A model generated the notes under the pieces. That model was not told where the DNA came from. It did no database searches and saw only the letters and a program-made list of their open reading frames with translations. DNA of 64,000 nt from Blattabacterium sp. (Cryptocercus kyebangensis) (GTDB lineage Bacteria; Bacteroidota; Bacteroidia; Flavobacteriales; Blattabacteriaceae), in NCBI RefSeq assembly GCF_003226855.1, contig NZ_CP029820.1, positions 1 to 64,000 of the forward strand, read 5' to 3'. Of the stretch, positions 8,559-17,714 are shown in pieces; the stretch's first letter is position 1; each line of letters opens with the position of its first letter. The position numbers and the translations under genes were made by a program.

Positions 8559-10094
8559 TTATTCTTTTTTATACATTTTCATTTTTTGATAAGACTTTCC
8601 TATATAATTTATAATATCTTCCGCTATTATAGATTCTTCATTTTTTTCTATTGAAGCTATATCTCCTGCTAAACCATGTAAGTATACACCCATAATACAA
8701 GATTTTTTTGGAGAGTAGCCTTGAGCTAATAAACCTGTAATAATTCCAGTTAGAACATCTCCACTCCCTGCGGTAGACATTCCTGGATTTCCAGTGCTAT
8801 TAAAATAAAGATTTCCATTAGGAGTTGAAATAACGGTATGTGCTCCTTTTAATACAATGTAAATTTTATATTTTTTAGAAAAATTTTTTAATAAATCTAA
8901 TTTTTGATAATCATCTTTCCATGGACCACATAATCTTCTAAATTCTTTTGGATGTGGAGTAAGAATAGTTTTTTCTGGTATAGAATTCATTATTTTTAAT
9001 TGATTGGATAATATATTTATAGCATCTGCATCTATGACCATGGGTATTTTATTCTCTTTATTCTTTAAAAAGAAAGATTCTAATGCATATGCGGTTATAG
9101 TTTTTTCCCCCATTCCCATTCCTATACCTATCGCATTTACATGAATATTAGTAGGAATATTACTGATAAATTTATCTTTGGAATCAGTTTTTATAATAGC
9201 TTCTGGGATAAGAATTTGTAAAATTTGATATCCACAACGTGGTACATATACACTCAATTTTCCAATACCAATTCGAAAACTTGCTTTTGCAGAAAGAGCC
9301 ATAGATCCAATCATTCCATAATATCCTCCAACAAGTAGTCCATGACCATAATTTCCTTTATGAGAAAATTTTTTCCTTTTTTTATATATGGATTTAATAA
9401 AAATATCATCTACATAAAAATTTTTTACACACATTTCATTTGAGTAGGAATCTTTCCATCCGATATTTAACAAATGCCATTTTCCAATATATTTAGCATA
9501 ATCTGATAAAAAAAAAGGTAATTTAGGACTTTGAAAAGTTAATGTATGAGTAGCTTTTATAATCCCTTCAAAATCCTTTTGATTTTTTTCCATAAAAAGT
9601 CCAGATGGAAGATCTATAGAAATAACGGGGATAAATTTATTTTCATTTATATAATGAAAAAAAGATTTCCAATATTTTTTTATTGGTCTGTTCAATCCAG
9701 TCCCAAAAATAGCATCAATAAGTAGACTATTTTTATTGTCTAAAATAGGAAAATTTTCTCCTTTATAAATATTTTTCAATTCTATTCCACCATATTTTAG
9801 TATTTTATTTTTATTGATGATAAATTCTGGAGAAAAATGATTGGAAATATTAAGAATATATACCGTTATTACAGTTCCATATTGAGATAACATTCTTGCC
9901 AAGGATAGTCCATCTCCTCCATTTTTCCCATTTCCTGCTAATAGTATAACTTTTTGAATATTACGATAATGATGAATAATCCAATTAAAACAACTTTTAG
10001 CAGATCTTTCTACTAACTCTATAGAAGAAATATCTTCGTTATCAATACAATATTGATCTATTTTTTTAATTTGATTTAACGAAAGAATTTTCAT
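8559..10094 (-). CDS. nnrD: Bifunctional NAD(P)H-hydrate epimerase / ADP-dependent NAD(P)H-hydrate dehydratase
   Basis: Metabolite-repair enzyme that reconverts damaged hydrated NAD(P)H. Residues 1 to about 215 form the YjeF-N epimerase domain (LLAGNGKNGGDGLSLARML; DAIFGTGLNRPI). Residues about 240-511 form the ribokinase-like dehydratase domain, with HKGNYGHGLLVGG at its start and the ATP-site segment TAGSGDVLTGIITGLLAQG near 440. At 511 residues it matches the fused form. It is convergent with lnt, with only four bases between the two stops, and divergent from the E2 gene. Confidence 0.93.
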   Translation of the reverse strand: MKILSLNQIKKIDQYCIDNEDISSIELVERSAKSCFNWIIHHYRNIQKVILLAGNGKNGGDGLSLARMLSQYGTVITVYILNISNHFSPEFIINKNKILKYGGIELKNIYKGENFPILDNKNSLLIDAIFGTGLNRPIKKYWKSFFHYINENKFIPVISIDLPSGLFMEKNQKDFEGIIKATHTLTFQSPKLPFFLSDYAKYIGKWHLLNIGWKDSYSNEMCVKNFYVDDIFIKSIYKKRKKFSHKGNYGHGLLVGGYYGMIGSMALSAKASFRIGIGKLSVYVPRCGYQILQILIPEAIIKTDSKDKFISNIPTNIHVNAIGIGMGMGEKTITAYALESFFLKNKENKIPMVIDADAINILSNQLKIMNSIPEKTILTPHPKEFRRLCGPWKDDYQKLDLLKNFSKKYKIYIVLKGAHTVISTPNGNLYFNSTGNPGMSTAGSGDVLTGIITGLLAQGYSPKKSCIMGVYLHGLAGDIASIEKNEESIIAEDIINYIGKSYQKMKMYKKE

Positions 10095-10112
10095 TTTTTA
10101 AAATGAATTTGT

Positions 10113-10134
10113 TATTTTTGATTAAGCAAAAATA
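10113..10134. promoter_or_regulatory. Divergent Bacteroidota-type -7 elements between nnrD and the E2 gene
   Basis: The 62-base gap holds TATTTTTG on the plus strand (10113-10120) and CAAAAATA (10127-10134), which reads TATTTTTG on the minus strand. Both match the Bacteroidota -7 consensus TAnnTTTG, and each lies about 30-40 bases from the start codon it would serve. No clear -33 TTG was found at the usual spacing for either, so this is a weak prediction. Confidence 0.35.
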
Positions 10135-10156
10135 ATATATAAAACGATTAATTTAG

Positions 10157-11353
10157 ATGGCCGAGTATAATTTGACTCTTCCATCCATGGGTGAAAGTAT
10201 AGCTGAGGCTACTATCATTCGTTGGTTAAAAAAAGAAGGAGATTATATAAAAAAAGAAGATTTATTAGTGGAAATTTCTACGGATAAAGTAGATTCTGAA
10301 ATTACTTCTCCAGTAAATGGAATATTGAAAAAAAAATTATTTTCTTCAAATGAAGTAGCTAAGGTAGGAAGTTCTATAGCTATTTTGGAAATAGAAGAAA
10401 AAGAAACTTGTACAGAAAAAAGTATACGATTTTATTCTCCTTTTGTACGTACTATTTCTAAAAAAGAAGGAATTAGTTTCTATGAATTAGAATCTATAGA
10501 AGGAACTGGAAAAAAAGGAAGAATTACTAAAAAGGATATTTTAAAATATATTAGAAATAAAAAAGAAAAGAGAATAATTAGGAAAAAGGATTCTATTTTA
10601 TCTTCTACTGGTTTTATGATAAATAAGAGTAAACAAGATGAAACTGAAACCATAGTAGAAATGGATAGAATTCGTAAAATAACTTCATCTCATATGATTT
10701 CCAGTAAAAAGATATCTGCTCATGTAACATCTTTTGTAGAAGCCGATGTTACAAATATCGTAAAATGGAGAGATAAAATGAAGGATATTTTTCATAAAAA
10801 TACAGGAGAAAAATTAACTTTAATGTCTGTATTTGTAGAATGTGTAGTTAAAGCTATAAAAGATTATCCTATGATAAATATATCTGTTAATGGAACTAAT
10901 ATTATAAAAAAAAGAAATATTCATATAGGATTAGCAACAGCATTACCTAATGGTAATCTCATTGTTCCGGTTATTAAAAATGCAGATTCCTATAGTTTGG
11001 GAGGGTTAATAAAAATTATTAATGATTTAATAAAAAGAACTAAATCTAATCAATTAAAACCTGAAGAAACTAAAGGAGGTACATATACCATTAGTAATAT
11101 AGGGAGTTTTGGAAATCTATTTGGAACTCCTATTATACATCAACCTCAAGTTGCTATTATGGGAATAGGATTAATCCAAAAAAAATTGTCTGTTATAGAA
11201 ACCCCAGAAGGAGATTTTATTGGGATAAGACATAAGATTTATTTATCTCATTCTTATGATCATCGTGTAATAGATGGAGTACTTGGTGGAGGCTTTGCTA
11301 AAAAAGTAGCCTTATATTTAGAAAAATTTAAATGTTATACAAGAATAATATGA
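10157..11353 (+). CDS. Lipoyl-dependent 2-oxo acid dehydrogenase E2 (dihydrolipoamide acyltransferase)
   Basis: Core acyltransferase of a 2-oxo acid dehydrogenase complex, moving the acyl group from lipoyl-lysine to CoA. One lipoyl domain (residues 1-75) has its lipoylated Lys44 in STDKVDSE. A peripheral subunit-binding domain lies at about 97-138, then a lysine-rich linker, then the catalytic domain, with His369 and Asp373 in SYDHRVIDG. At 398 residues it has the usual single-lipoyl layout. The N-terminus looks more like the branched-chain/BkdC type of flavobacteria than SucB, but substrate cannot be fixed without its E1 partner, which is not in this window, so I give no symbol. Its stop overlaps the start of ppa. 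Confidence 0.85.
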   Translation: MAEYNLTLPSMGESIAEATIIRWLKKEGDYIKKEDLLVEISTDKVDSEITSPVNGILKKKLFSSNEVAKVGSSIAILEIEEKETCTEKSIRFYSPFVRTISKKEGISFYELESIEGTGKKGRITKKDILKYIRNKKEKRIIRKKDSILSSTGFMINKSKQDETETIVEMDRIRKITSSHMISSKKISAHVTSFVEADVTNIVKWRDKMKDIFHKNTGEKLTLMSVFVECVVKAIKDYPMINISVNGTNIIKKRNIHIGLATALPNGNLIVPVIKNADSYSLGGLIKIINDLIKRTKSNQLKPEETKGGTYTISNIGSFGNLFGTPIIHQPQVAIMGIGLIQKKLSVIETPEGDFIGIRHKIYLSHSYDHRVIDGVLGGGFAKKVALYLEKFKCYTRII

Positions 11354-11841
11354 AAGTAAATTTTGATGCATTCATAGAAATCCCTAAAGGGAGTAGAAAT
11401 AAATATGAATTTGATAAAAAAAATAATTCCATTCGATTAGATAGGGTTTTATATTCTCCTATGAGTTATCCAACAGATTATGGATTCATTCCAAAAACCC
11501 TTTCAAAAGATGGTGATCCATTAGATGTTTTGGTTTTTTTAACAGAACCAACTATTCCAGGATGTTTAATTACAGTAAAACCAATTGGTGTTTTTTTTAT
11601 GAATGATGAAAATGGAGAAGACGAAAAAATTATTTCTGTTCCTATTTCAGATCCAAATTATAATATAATTAACGATATTGATGAAATTTCTTTTCATGCT
11701 AAAAAAGAAATTGAACATTTTTTTCTAGTATATAAAGATTTAGAAAATAAGAAAGTGATAATAGGTGATTGGAAAAATAAAGATATAGCAATTTCTGTTT
11801 ATAAAGAATCTTATTTAAGATATAAAAATCATAAAAACTAA
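11350..11841 (+). CDS. ppa: Inorganic pyrophosphatase
   Basis: Soluble family I pyrophosphatase that hydrolyses PPi from biosynthetic reactions. The signature DGDPLDVLVF carries the metal-binding aspartates, and SPMSYPTDYGFIPKTL is the conserved active-site segment. I start it at ATG 11350, which overlaps the E2 stop as ATGA and gives the normal N-terminus MKVNFDAFIEIPKGS (163 residues). An upstream in-frame ATG at 11332 would add six residues inside the E2 gene and is less likely. It is tail-to-tail with aspS, 11 bases apart. Confidence 0.93.
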   Translation: MKVNFDAFIEIPKGSRNKYEFDKKNNSIRLDRVLYSPMSYPTDYGFIPKTLSKDGDPLDVLVFLTEPTIPGCLITVKPIGVFFMNDENGEDEKIISVPISDPNYNIINDIDEISFHAKKEIEHFFLVYKDLENKKVIIGDWKNKDIAISVYKESYLRYKNHKN

Positions 11842-11852
11842 TTTATATTTTT

Positions 11853-13580
11853 CTATAGATTTAATTCTTTTAATTTTTCTTTCTTTAAAAAAGTAGGAGA
11901 GTTAACCATAACATCTTTTCCAGAATTGTTTTTTGGAAAAGCAATGAAATCTTTTATATTCCCTTTTCCTCCCAAAATAGATGATAATCTATCTAATCCA
12001 AATGCAATTCCACCATGAGGAGGGGCCCCATATTCAAGAGCCTTAATTAAAAATCCAAATTTTGACTTTATTTCTTTTATGGATAATCCTAAATGTTTGA
12101 AAATTAAGTTTTGTATACTTTTATCATGAATACGTATAGATCCACCACCTATTTCCACTCCATTAATAATTAAATCGTAGGATTTGGAACGAATATTACC
12201 TGGAAATTTTTCTAATAAATGAATATCTTCTTTTTTTGGACTAGTAAAAGGATGATGGTAAGATCTATATCTTTTAAATTCCTCATTCCACTCTAAAAGA
12301 GGGGAATCTATAATCCATACAGGTTTGAATATTTGATAATTTTTTAGAATATTTAAGCAATTTGATATCTCTATACGTAACTTATTAAGTTGAGTTTTTG
12401 TTTTTATTTTTTTTCCAAAAAGAAGAAATAATAAATCACCAGGATTAGAATCAATATTTTTTATAATTTTCACCATATTTTCTTTGGTAAATAATTTTTC
12501 TTTTGAAGAAAGAAATGTTTTATCAGGAAAAATTTTTATCCAAAAAATTTCTTGATCTTCTACTTTTGATTTTTTAATTGATTCTATTATTGAATGGATT
12601 TGATCATATGTATAATGACTGCATTTTAGTATGTTAATCCCTATTATGAATTTTTTTGTTTTAAAACATTCAAATTCTTTTTTTGGAATAAAATCATTTA
12701 TATCCAAAAATTTTATTACAAAACGTAGGTCAGGATTTTCTGTCCCATACCTTGTCATTGCATCAGAATAAGTAATACAAGTAAAAGGATCTAATTGAAT
12801 ATTTTTTATTTTTTTGAATAGATATTTAATGAAATATTCAAAAAAAAGTAGTATTTCATTAACCTCTACAAAGGCCATTTCACAATCTATTTGTGTAAAT
12901 TCAATTTGACGATCAGAACGAGAATCTTCATCTCGGAAACATTTTACAATTTGAAAATATTTATCTATTCCTCCTATCATCAATAATTGTTTGAATAATT
13001 GAGGAGATTGAGGTAAAGAATAGAATTTACCGGAATGGATTCTAGAAGGGACTACAAAACTTCTGGCTCCTTCTGGAGTATGGTTTATCAATACAGGAGT
13101 TTCTATTTCTATAAATCCATTTTTAGAAAGAAAGTTTCGGATCTCTAGAGAGATACGATGACGAAATATCAAATTATTTTTTATAGGATTTCTTCGTATA
13201 TCAAGATATCTATATCTCATACGAGATTCTTCATCTCCATCTGTTTTATCTTCTATAATAAAAGGGGGTATAATGGATGGATTCAATATGTCTAGTTTAG
13301 AAACTAAAATTTCTATTTCTCCTGTAGGTATATTACAATTTATAGATTGTCTTTTTACTACTTTTCCATTAACTTTAATGATAAATTCTTTTCCTAAATC
13401 AAAAACCTTTTTTGTTAAATTTTTTGAAAAAACAAGTTGTATTATTCCAAAATAATCTCTGATATCTATAAAAATTAAGGATCCTAAATTTCTTATTTTT
13501 TGAATCCATCCAGACAAAACTACTTTTTTTCCAATATCTTTTTTACATAATTCTCCGCAATTATGTGTTCGGTAAAGCAT
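11853..13580 (-). CDS. aspS: Aspartyl-tRNA synthetase
   Basis: Class II synthetase charging tRNA-Asp. The N-terminal OB-fold anticodon-binding domain (residues about 1-105) starts with MLYRTHNCGEL. Motif 2 is FRDEDSRSDRQIEFTQID, the bacterial GAD insertion lies near 265-400, and motif 3 is GIAFGLDRLSSILGG. The frame is open 19 codons further upstream, but those overlap the end of infB; the ATG at 13580 gives the canonical N-terminus and starts one base after the infB TGA. The protein is 575 residues, full length. It is the last gene of the nusA-infB-aspS group. Confidence 0.94.
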   Translation of the reverse strand: MLYRTHNCGELCKKDIGKKVVLSGWIQKIRNLGSLIFIDIRDYFGIIQLVFSKNLTKKVFDLGKEFIIKVNGKVVKRQSINCNIPTGEIEILVSKLDILNPSIIPPFIIEDKTDGDEESRMRYRYLDIRRNPIKNNLIFRHRISLEIRNFLSKNGFIEIETPVLINHTPEGARSFVVPSRIHSGKFYSLPQSPQLFKQLLMIGGIDKYFQIVKCFRDEDSRSDRQIEFTQIDCEMAFVEVNEILLFFEYFIKYLFKKIKNIQLDPFTCITYSDAMTRYGTENPDLRFVIKFLDINDFIPKKEFECFKTKKFIIGINILKCSHYTYDQIHSIIESIKKSKVEDQEIFWIKIFPDKTFLSSKEKLFTKENMVKIIKNIDSNPGDLLFLLFGKKIKTKTQLNKLRIEISNCLNILKNYQIFKPVWIIDSPLLEWNEEFKRYRSYHHPFTSPKKEDIHLLEKFPGNIRSKSYDLIINGVEIGGGSIRIHDKSIQNLIFKHLGLSIKEIKSKFGFLIKALEYGAPPHGGIAFGLDRLSSILGGKGNIKDFIAFPKNNSGKDVMVNSPTFLKKEKLKELNL

Positions 13581-13581
13581 A

Positions 13582-16239
13582 TCAACTTTTTTTATTATTA
13601 GTAGAAAATTCTTCATAAACCTCAACAATATCTCCATTTCTAATACTATGATAATCTTTGATTCCTAAACCACATTCATAACCTTTAGATACTTCTTTTA
13701 CATCTTCTTTAAAACGTTTTAAAGAAGTAAATTCTCCATTTTGAAATATAACTATTCCTTCTCTAATTAATCTTACTTTTCCTTGACGTAATAATTTTCC
13801 TTCTATTACCATGCATCCAGCTATATTTCCAGTTTTTGAAATTTTAAAAATTTCTCTTATTTCTGCATTCCCTAATATTTTTTCTCTTATTTCAGGGGAT
13901 AACATTCCATCCATAGCTTCTTGAATATCATTAATAATATTGTATATGATTGAATAAGTCCGTATTTCTATATCTTCTTTTTTTGCGATATTTTTGGATC
14001 CATTATTTGGACGAACATTAAATCCTATTATAACTGCATCCGAAGCACTTGCCAATAATACATCAGATTCTGTAATTTGTCCTACTCCTTTATAGATAAT
14101 ATTCACCATAATTGTATTTGTAGATAGTTTTTGGAGTGAATCAGCAATAGCTTCTACAGAACCATCTACATCCCCCTTAAGAATTATTTTTAATTCTTTA
14201 AAATCTCCTAATGCTATACGTCTTCCAATTTCATCTAATGTTAGATGCTTTTGAGCTCTTATATTTTGTTCTCTTTGTAATTGTTCTCTTCTGGAAGCTA
14301 GTTGTTTTGCTTCTTTTTCATCTTTAAAAACTTTAAATTTATCCCCAGCGGTAGGCGCTCCATTTAATCCTAGTATGGTTATAGGTTGGGATGGTCCTGC
14401 TGAATGAATAGATTTTCCACGTTCATCTAAAATATTTTTTACTTTTCCATGATTAATTCCTGCTAATACATAATCCCCTACTTTTAGTGTTCCACCTTGT
14501 AAAAGAATAGTGGTTATATATCCTCTTCCTTTATCTAAAGAAGCTTCTATGACGGTTCCTACAGCAGGTTTATTTGGATTTGATTTTAAATCTAAAAATT
14601 CTGCTAATAAAAGAACTTTTTCCAATAATTTATCCACTCCAGTTCCTAATTTTGCGGATATTTCTTGAGATGGATATTTTCCCCCCCATTCTTCCACTAA
14701 GAAATTTAAATTAGCTAATTGTTCTCTAATTTTATCAGATTTTGCATTTTGTTTATCCATTTTATTGAAAACAAATATCATAGGTACATTAGCCGCTTGA
14801 GCATGACTAATAGCTTCTTTTGTTTGAGGCATTACTTGATCATCTCCTGCAATAACTATAATTGCTATATCTGTAATTTGCGCTCCTCTTGCACGCATAG
14901 CTGTAAAGGCTTCATGTCCTGGAGTATCTAAAAAAGTAATGCTATTATTATTAGAACATTCTACACTATAAGCAGCTATATGTTGAGTAATTCCACCAGA
15001 CTCTCCAGCAATTACATTAGTATTTCTAATATGATCCAATAAAGAGGTTTTTCCATGATCTACATGCCCCATTACAGTAATAATAGGAGGTCTAGGTTTT
15101 AAATTTTCTTCTAAATCTTTATCATCTTGAATTGCTTCTTCTAAATCCAATCCTACAAATTCTACATTATATCCAAATTCATCTGTTACGAGTGTTATTA
15201 TTTCTGCATCTAATCGTTGATTCATAGTAACCATAATTCCTAAGGACATACAAGATATAATTACATCTGTTGCATTTACGTTCATCATAGATGCTAACTC
15301 ATTTACAGTTGTAAATTCTGCTATTTTAAGCGTTTTTTCTTGTTTTTCACTTTCTATTTCATTTTGAAGAATTCTTTTTTCTTTTTTATATTGACGTTTT
15401 TCTTTTCTAATTTTTGAAGCTTTTGATTTTATCCCTTTCGAAGAAAGTTTTTCTAAAGTTTCTTTGATTTGTTTCTCAATTTGATCGTTTGTAATTCCTG
15501 ATTTTTGTGAATGTTTTTTATTTTTTGATTTTTCAATCTTTTTGTAAGAAGAATGTTTTAAATAATTTTTTCTTTCTTTTTCCTGTTTTTTCTTTACAGG
15601 AATATTTTTTATATCTTCGACAAAAATTTCTTTTTTAATTCTTTTTCGTTTTTTTTTAGTTTTATCTTCCTGTCTTATTCTTTTTTTTTCAAATTGAGAT
15701 AAATCAATCCTATCTCCTGTTAACATAACTCCATCTAATTTTTGATAGATAGTATCTATATGTTCAGGTTTTTTATCTTTATTCTGAATGGATTTATAAA
15801 AAGAATCTGGTTTCTTATCTATTTCTCCAATTTTTGTATTATAATATTTTTTATGGGAATCCTTTTTTTTTTCTGTAAAAAATTCTTTTTTTCCATGTTT
15901 TTTTTCTAGTGTATCTATATTTATTTTTCCTATTTTTTTAAAACCAATTAAATTTTCTGATTTTGCACGAATAATTTTAGGAGAGTATTTTGATTTTAGT
16001 AATTCTTCTTTTATTTTCTCTTTCTCTATTTTTTTTTGCAAAAAAACTTTTTCGGAAGCATCTCGTATTTCTTTATAGGGTTTAAATTCTCGTACAAGAA
16101 ATTTGTATACTTTTTCTTCTATTTTTGCATTGGGATTATTTTCTATTTCAATTCCTTTTTGATGCAAAAAATTAACAACTCTTTGTAAGGAAATATTGAA
16201 TTTAGTCAATACGTTTTTTAATCTGATTTTATCAGTCAT
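13582..16239 (-). CDS. infB: Translation initiation factor IF-2
   Basis: GTPase that brings initiator fMet-tRNA to the 30S subunit. It has an N-terminal IF2-N domain (about residues 1-55), then a long lysine/glutamate-rich low-complexity linker to about residue 310, a second IF2-N domain (about 310-380), and the G domain with GHVDHGKTSLLDH, DTPGHEAFT and NKMDK. Domains II to IV follow, with the ILKGDVDGSVEAI segment in domain III. At 885 residues it is normal for Bacteroidota. It lies between nusA (38 bases upstream) and aspS. The linker codons are rich in A runs and so prone to indels, but the frame is intact. Confidence 0.96.
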   Translation of the reverse strand: MTDKIRLKNVLTKFNISLQRVVNFLHQKGIEIENNPNAKIEEKVYKFLVREFKPYKEIRDASEKVFLQKKIEKEKIKEELLKSKYSPKIIRAKSENLIGFKKIGKINIDTLEKKHGKKEFFTEKKKDSHKKYYNTKIGEIDKKPDSFYKSIQNKDKKPEHIDTIYQKLDGVMLTGDRIDLSQFEKKRIRQEDKTKKKRKRIKKEIFVEDIKNIPVKKKQEKERKNYLKHSSYKKIEKSKNKKHSQKSGITNDQIEKQIKETLEKLSSKGIKSKASKIRKEKRQYKKEKRILQNEIESEKQEKTLKIAEFTTVNELASMMNVNATDVIISCMSLGIMVTMNQRLDAEIITLVTDEFGYNVEFVGLDLEEAIQDDKDLEENLKPRPPIITVMGHVDHGKTSLLDHIRNTNVIAGESGGITQHIAAYSVECSNNNSITFLDTPGHEAFTAMRARGAQITDIAIIVIAGDDQVMPQTKEAISHAQAANVPMIFVFNKMDKQNAKSDKIREQLANLNFLVEEWGGKYPSQEISAKLGTGVDKLLEKVLLLAEFLDLKSNPNKPAVGTVIEASLDKGRGYITTILLQGGTLKVGDYVLAGINHGKVKNILDERGKSIHSAGPSQPITILGLNGAPTAGDKFKVFKDEKEAKQLASRREQLQREQNIRAQKHLTLDEIGRRIALGDFKELKIILKGDVDGSVEAIADSLQKLSTNTIMVNIIYKGVGQITESDVLLASASDAVIIGFNVRPNNGSKNIAKKEDIEIRTYSIIYNIINDIQEAMDGMLSPEIREKILGNAEIREIFKISKTGNIAGCMVIEGKLLRQGKVRLIREGIVIFQNGEFTSLKRFKEDVKEVSKGYECGLGIKDYHSIRNGDIVEVYEEFSTNNKKS

Positions 16240-16277
16240 AATAAAAATAAAGATAAAAATTATTTAGCTATAAAAAA

Positions 16278-17534
16278 TTAGGTATTTATATTATTTAATT
16301 CTTCTTCAAATTCTTTTTTTAGAATGGAAATTACTTTCTTTATAATTTTTTCTTCAAGATTAGTTCTTTTACTTAGATCGTTATTTCTATAATTTAAAAT
16401 AGATTTTGCGGTATTTAAACCAACTTGATGAAATTTTTCAAGAACTTCTGGTTCTATCTCATCAGAAAATTCCGTTAATTCTACATCATCTTCATAAGGA
16501 AAATCCCTAAATATATGAATTTTATATCCAGTTAATTGGCTGGCTAATCGTATATTTTGTCCTCCTCTACCAATAGCTTTAGATATTTCTTCTAATTTTA
16601 CATATACATTTACATATTTTTGTTCCTCATTGACTTCCATCATGGATATTTTAGAAGGACTTAAAGCTCTTGTTATATACAATTGTATATTTTCAGTATA
16701 ATTAATAACATCTATATTTTCGTTTTTTAATTCTCTAACAATAGGATGAATTCTAGATCCTTTCATCCCTACACAAGCTCCAACAGGATCTATACGGTCA
16801 TCATAAGATTCTACGGAAACTTTAGCTTTTTCTCCTGGAATCCGTGCCACTTTTTTCACTGTAATTAATCCTTCAGATACTTCTGGGATTTCCAACTTAA
16901 AAAGTTCTTCTAAAAAGGCTTCGTCTTTTCTGGTCAAAATTGCAAAAGGTTTGCTATCTTTCCAATCTACTTTTTTTACCAATACTTTAACTGGATCCCC
17001 TTTACGAAAAAAATCATTTGGAATTTGTTCTTGTTTAGGTAGAACCATTTCATTTTGTTCCTCATCTTTCATTATAATTTGTTTAGGTAAAATATGATAT
17101 ACTTCTACATTAATAATTTCTCCTATTTTACTTTTAATTTTTTTATAGGTATTGGTATTATCATATTCATTTATTTTTGAAAGTAAATTTTGTCTTAAAG
17201 ATAAAATGGCTCTTCTTCCGAGAGATTTCAGTTCTACTTTTTCCGTTACTTCTTCTCCGATTTCAAAATCCATTTCTATTTTACGTGCTGTAGATAATTC
17301 TATTTCCTTATTTGGATCTTTCACCGTCTCATCTTGAACTACTATACGGTTTCTCCAAATTTCTAAATCTCCTTGATCTGGATTCACAATAATGTCATAA
17401 TTTTTAGAAGAATCATATTTTTTTTTTAATACACATCGTATAGATTCTTCTAATATGGCCATTAAACTTACTCTATCTATGTTTTTTTCATATTTAAAAT
17501 CTGAAAAAGAATCTATTAAAGCTTCATTATCCAT
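16278..17534 (-). CDS. nusA: Transcription termination/antitermination factor NusA
   Basis: RNA polymerase-binding factor acting in pausing, termination and coupling to translation. The layout is an N-terminal RNAP-binding domain (about residues 1-125), S1 (about 125-200), then the KH1 and KH2 domains (GACVGMKGSRI and GRGGQNIRLASQLTG), and a short helical tail. Bacteroidota NusA lacks the AR1/AR2 repeats of E. coli, as here. The ATG at 17534 (MDNEALIDSFSDFK) gives the normal N-terminus and 418 residues; an ATG nine codons upstream at 17561 is possible but not conserved-looking. The usual partner rimP is not upstream: a divergent MscS gene follows instead. Confidence 0.94.
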   Translation of the reverse strand: MDNEALIDSFSDFKYEKNIDRVSLMAILEESIRCVLKKKYDSSKNYDIIVNPDQGDLEIWRNRIVVQDETVKDPNKEIELSTARKIEMDFEIGEEVTEKVELKSLGRRAILSLRQNLLSKINEYDNTNTYKKIKSKIGEIINVEVYHILPKQIIMKDEEQNEMVLPKQEQIPNDFFRKGDPVKVLVKKVDWKDSKPFAILTRKDEAFLEELFKLEIPEVSEGLITVKKVARIPGEKAKVSVESYDDRIDPVGACVGMKGSRIHPIVRELKNENIDVINYTENIQLYITRALSPSKISMMEVNEEQKYVNVYVKLEEISKAIGRGGQNIRLASQLTGYKIHIFRDFPYEDDVELTEFSDEIEPEVLEKFHQVGLNTAKSILNYRNNDLSKRTNLEEKIIKKVISILKKEFEEELNNINT

Positions 17535-17714
17535 AATTTTTAAATTTAAAAATTGAATCAAAATTTTTTATCTTTTATCTTTTATAATTTTATAACGTAA
17601 TTCAATATCTATTATATTCTTCAATATACCAAGAAAGGATAAAATTATTGAAAATAACTTATGCTAAGTTAATCTGAATAATAGAGAGTTTTATCTATAT
17701 TTTGAAAAATTATT

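Noticed and set aside
14719-14931. 70-codon plus-strand open frame
   Set aside because: Antisense of the IF-2 G domain; cysteine-rich shadow typical of the reverse frame.
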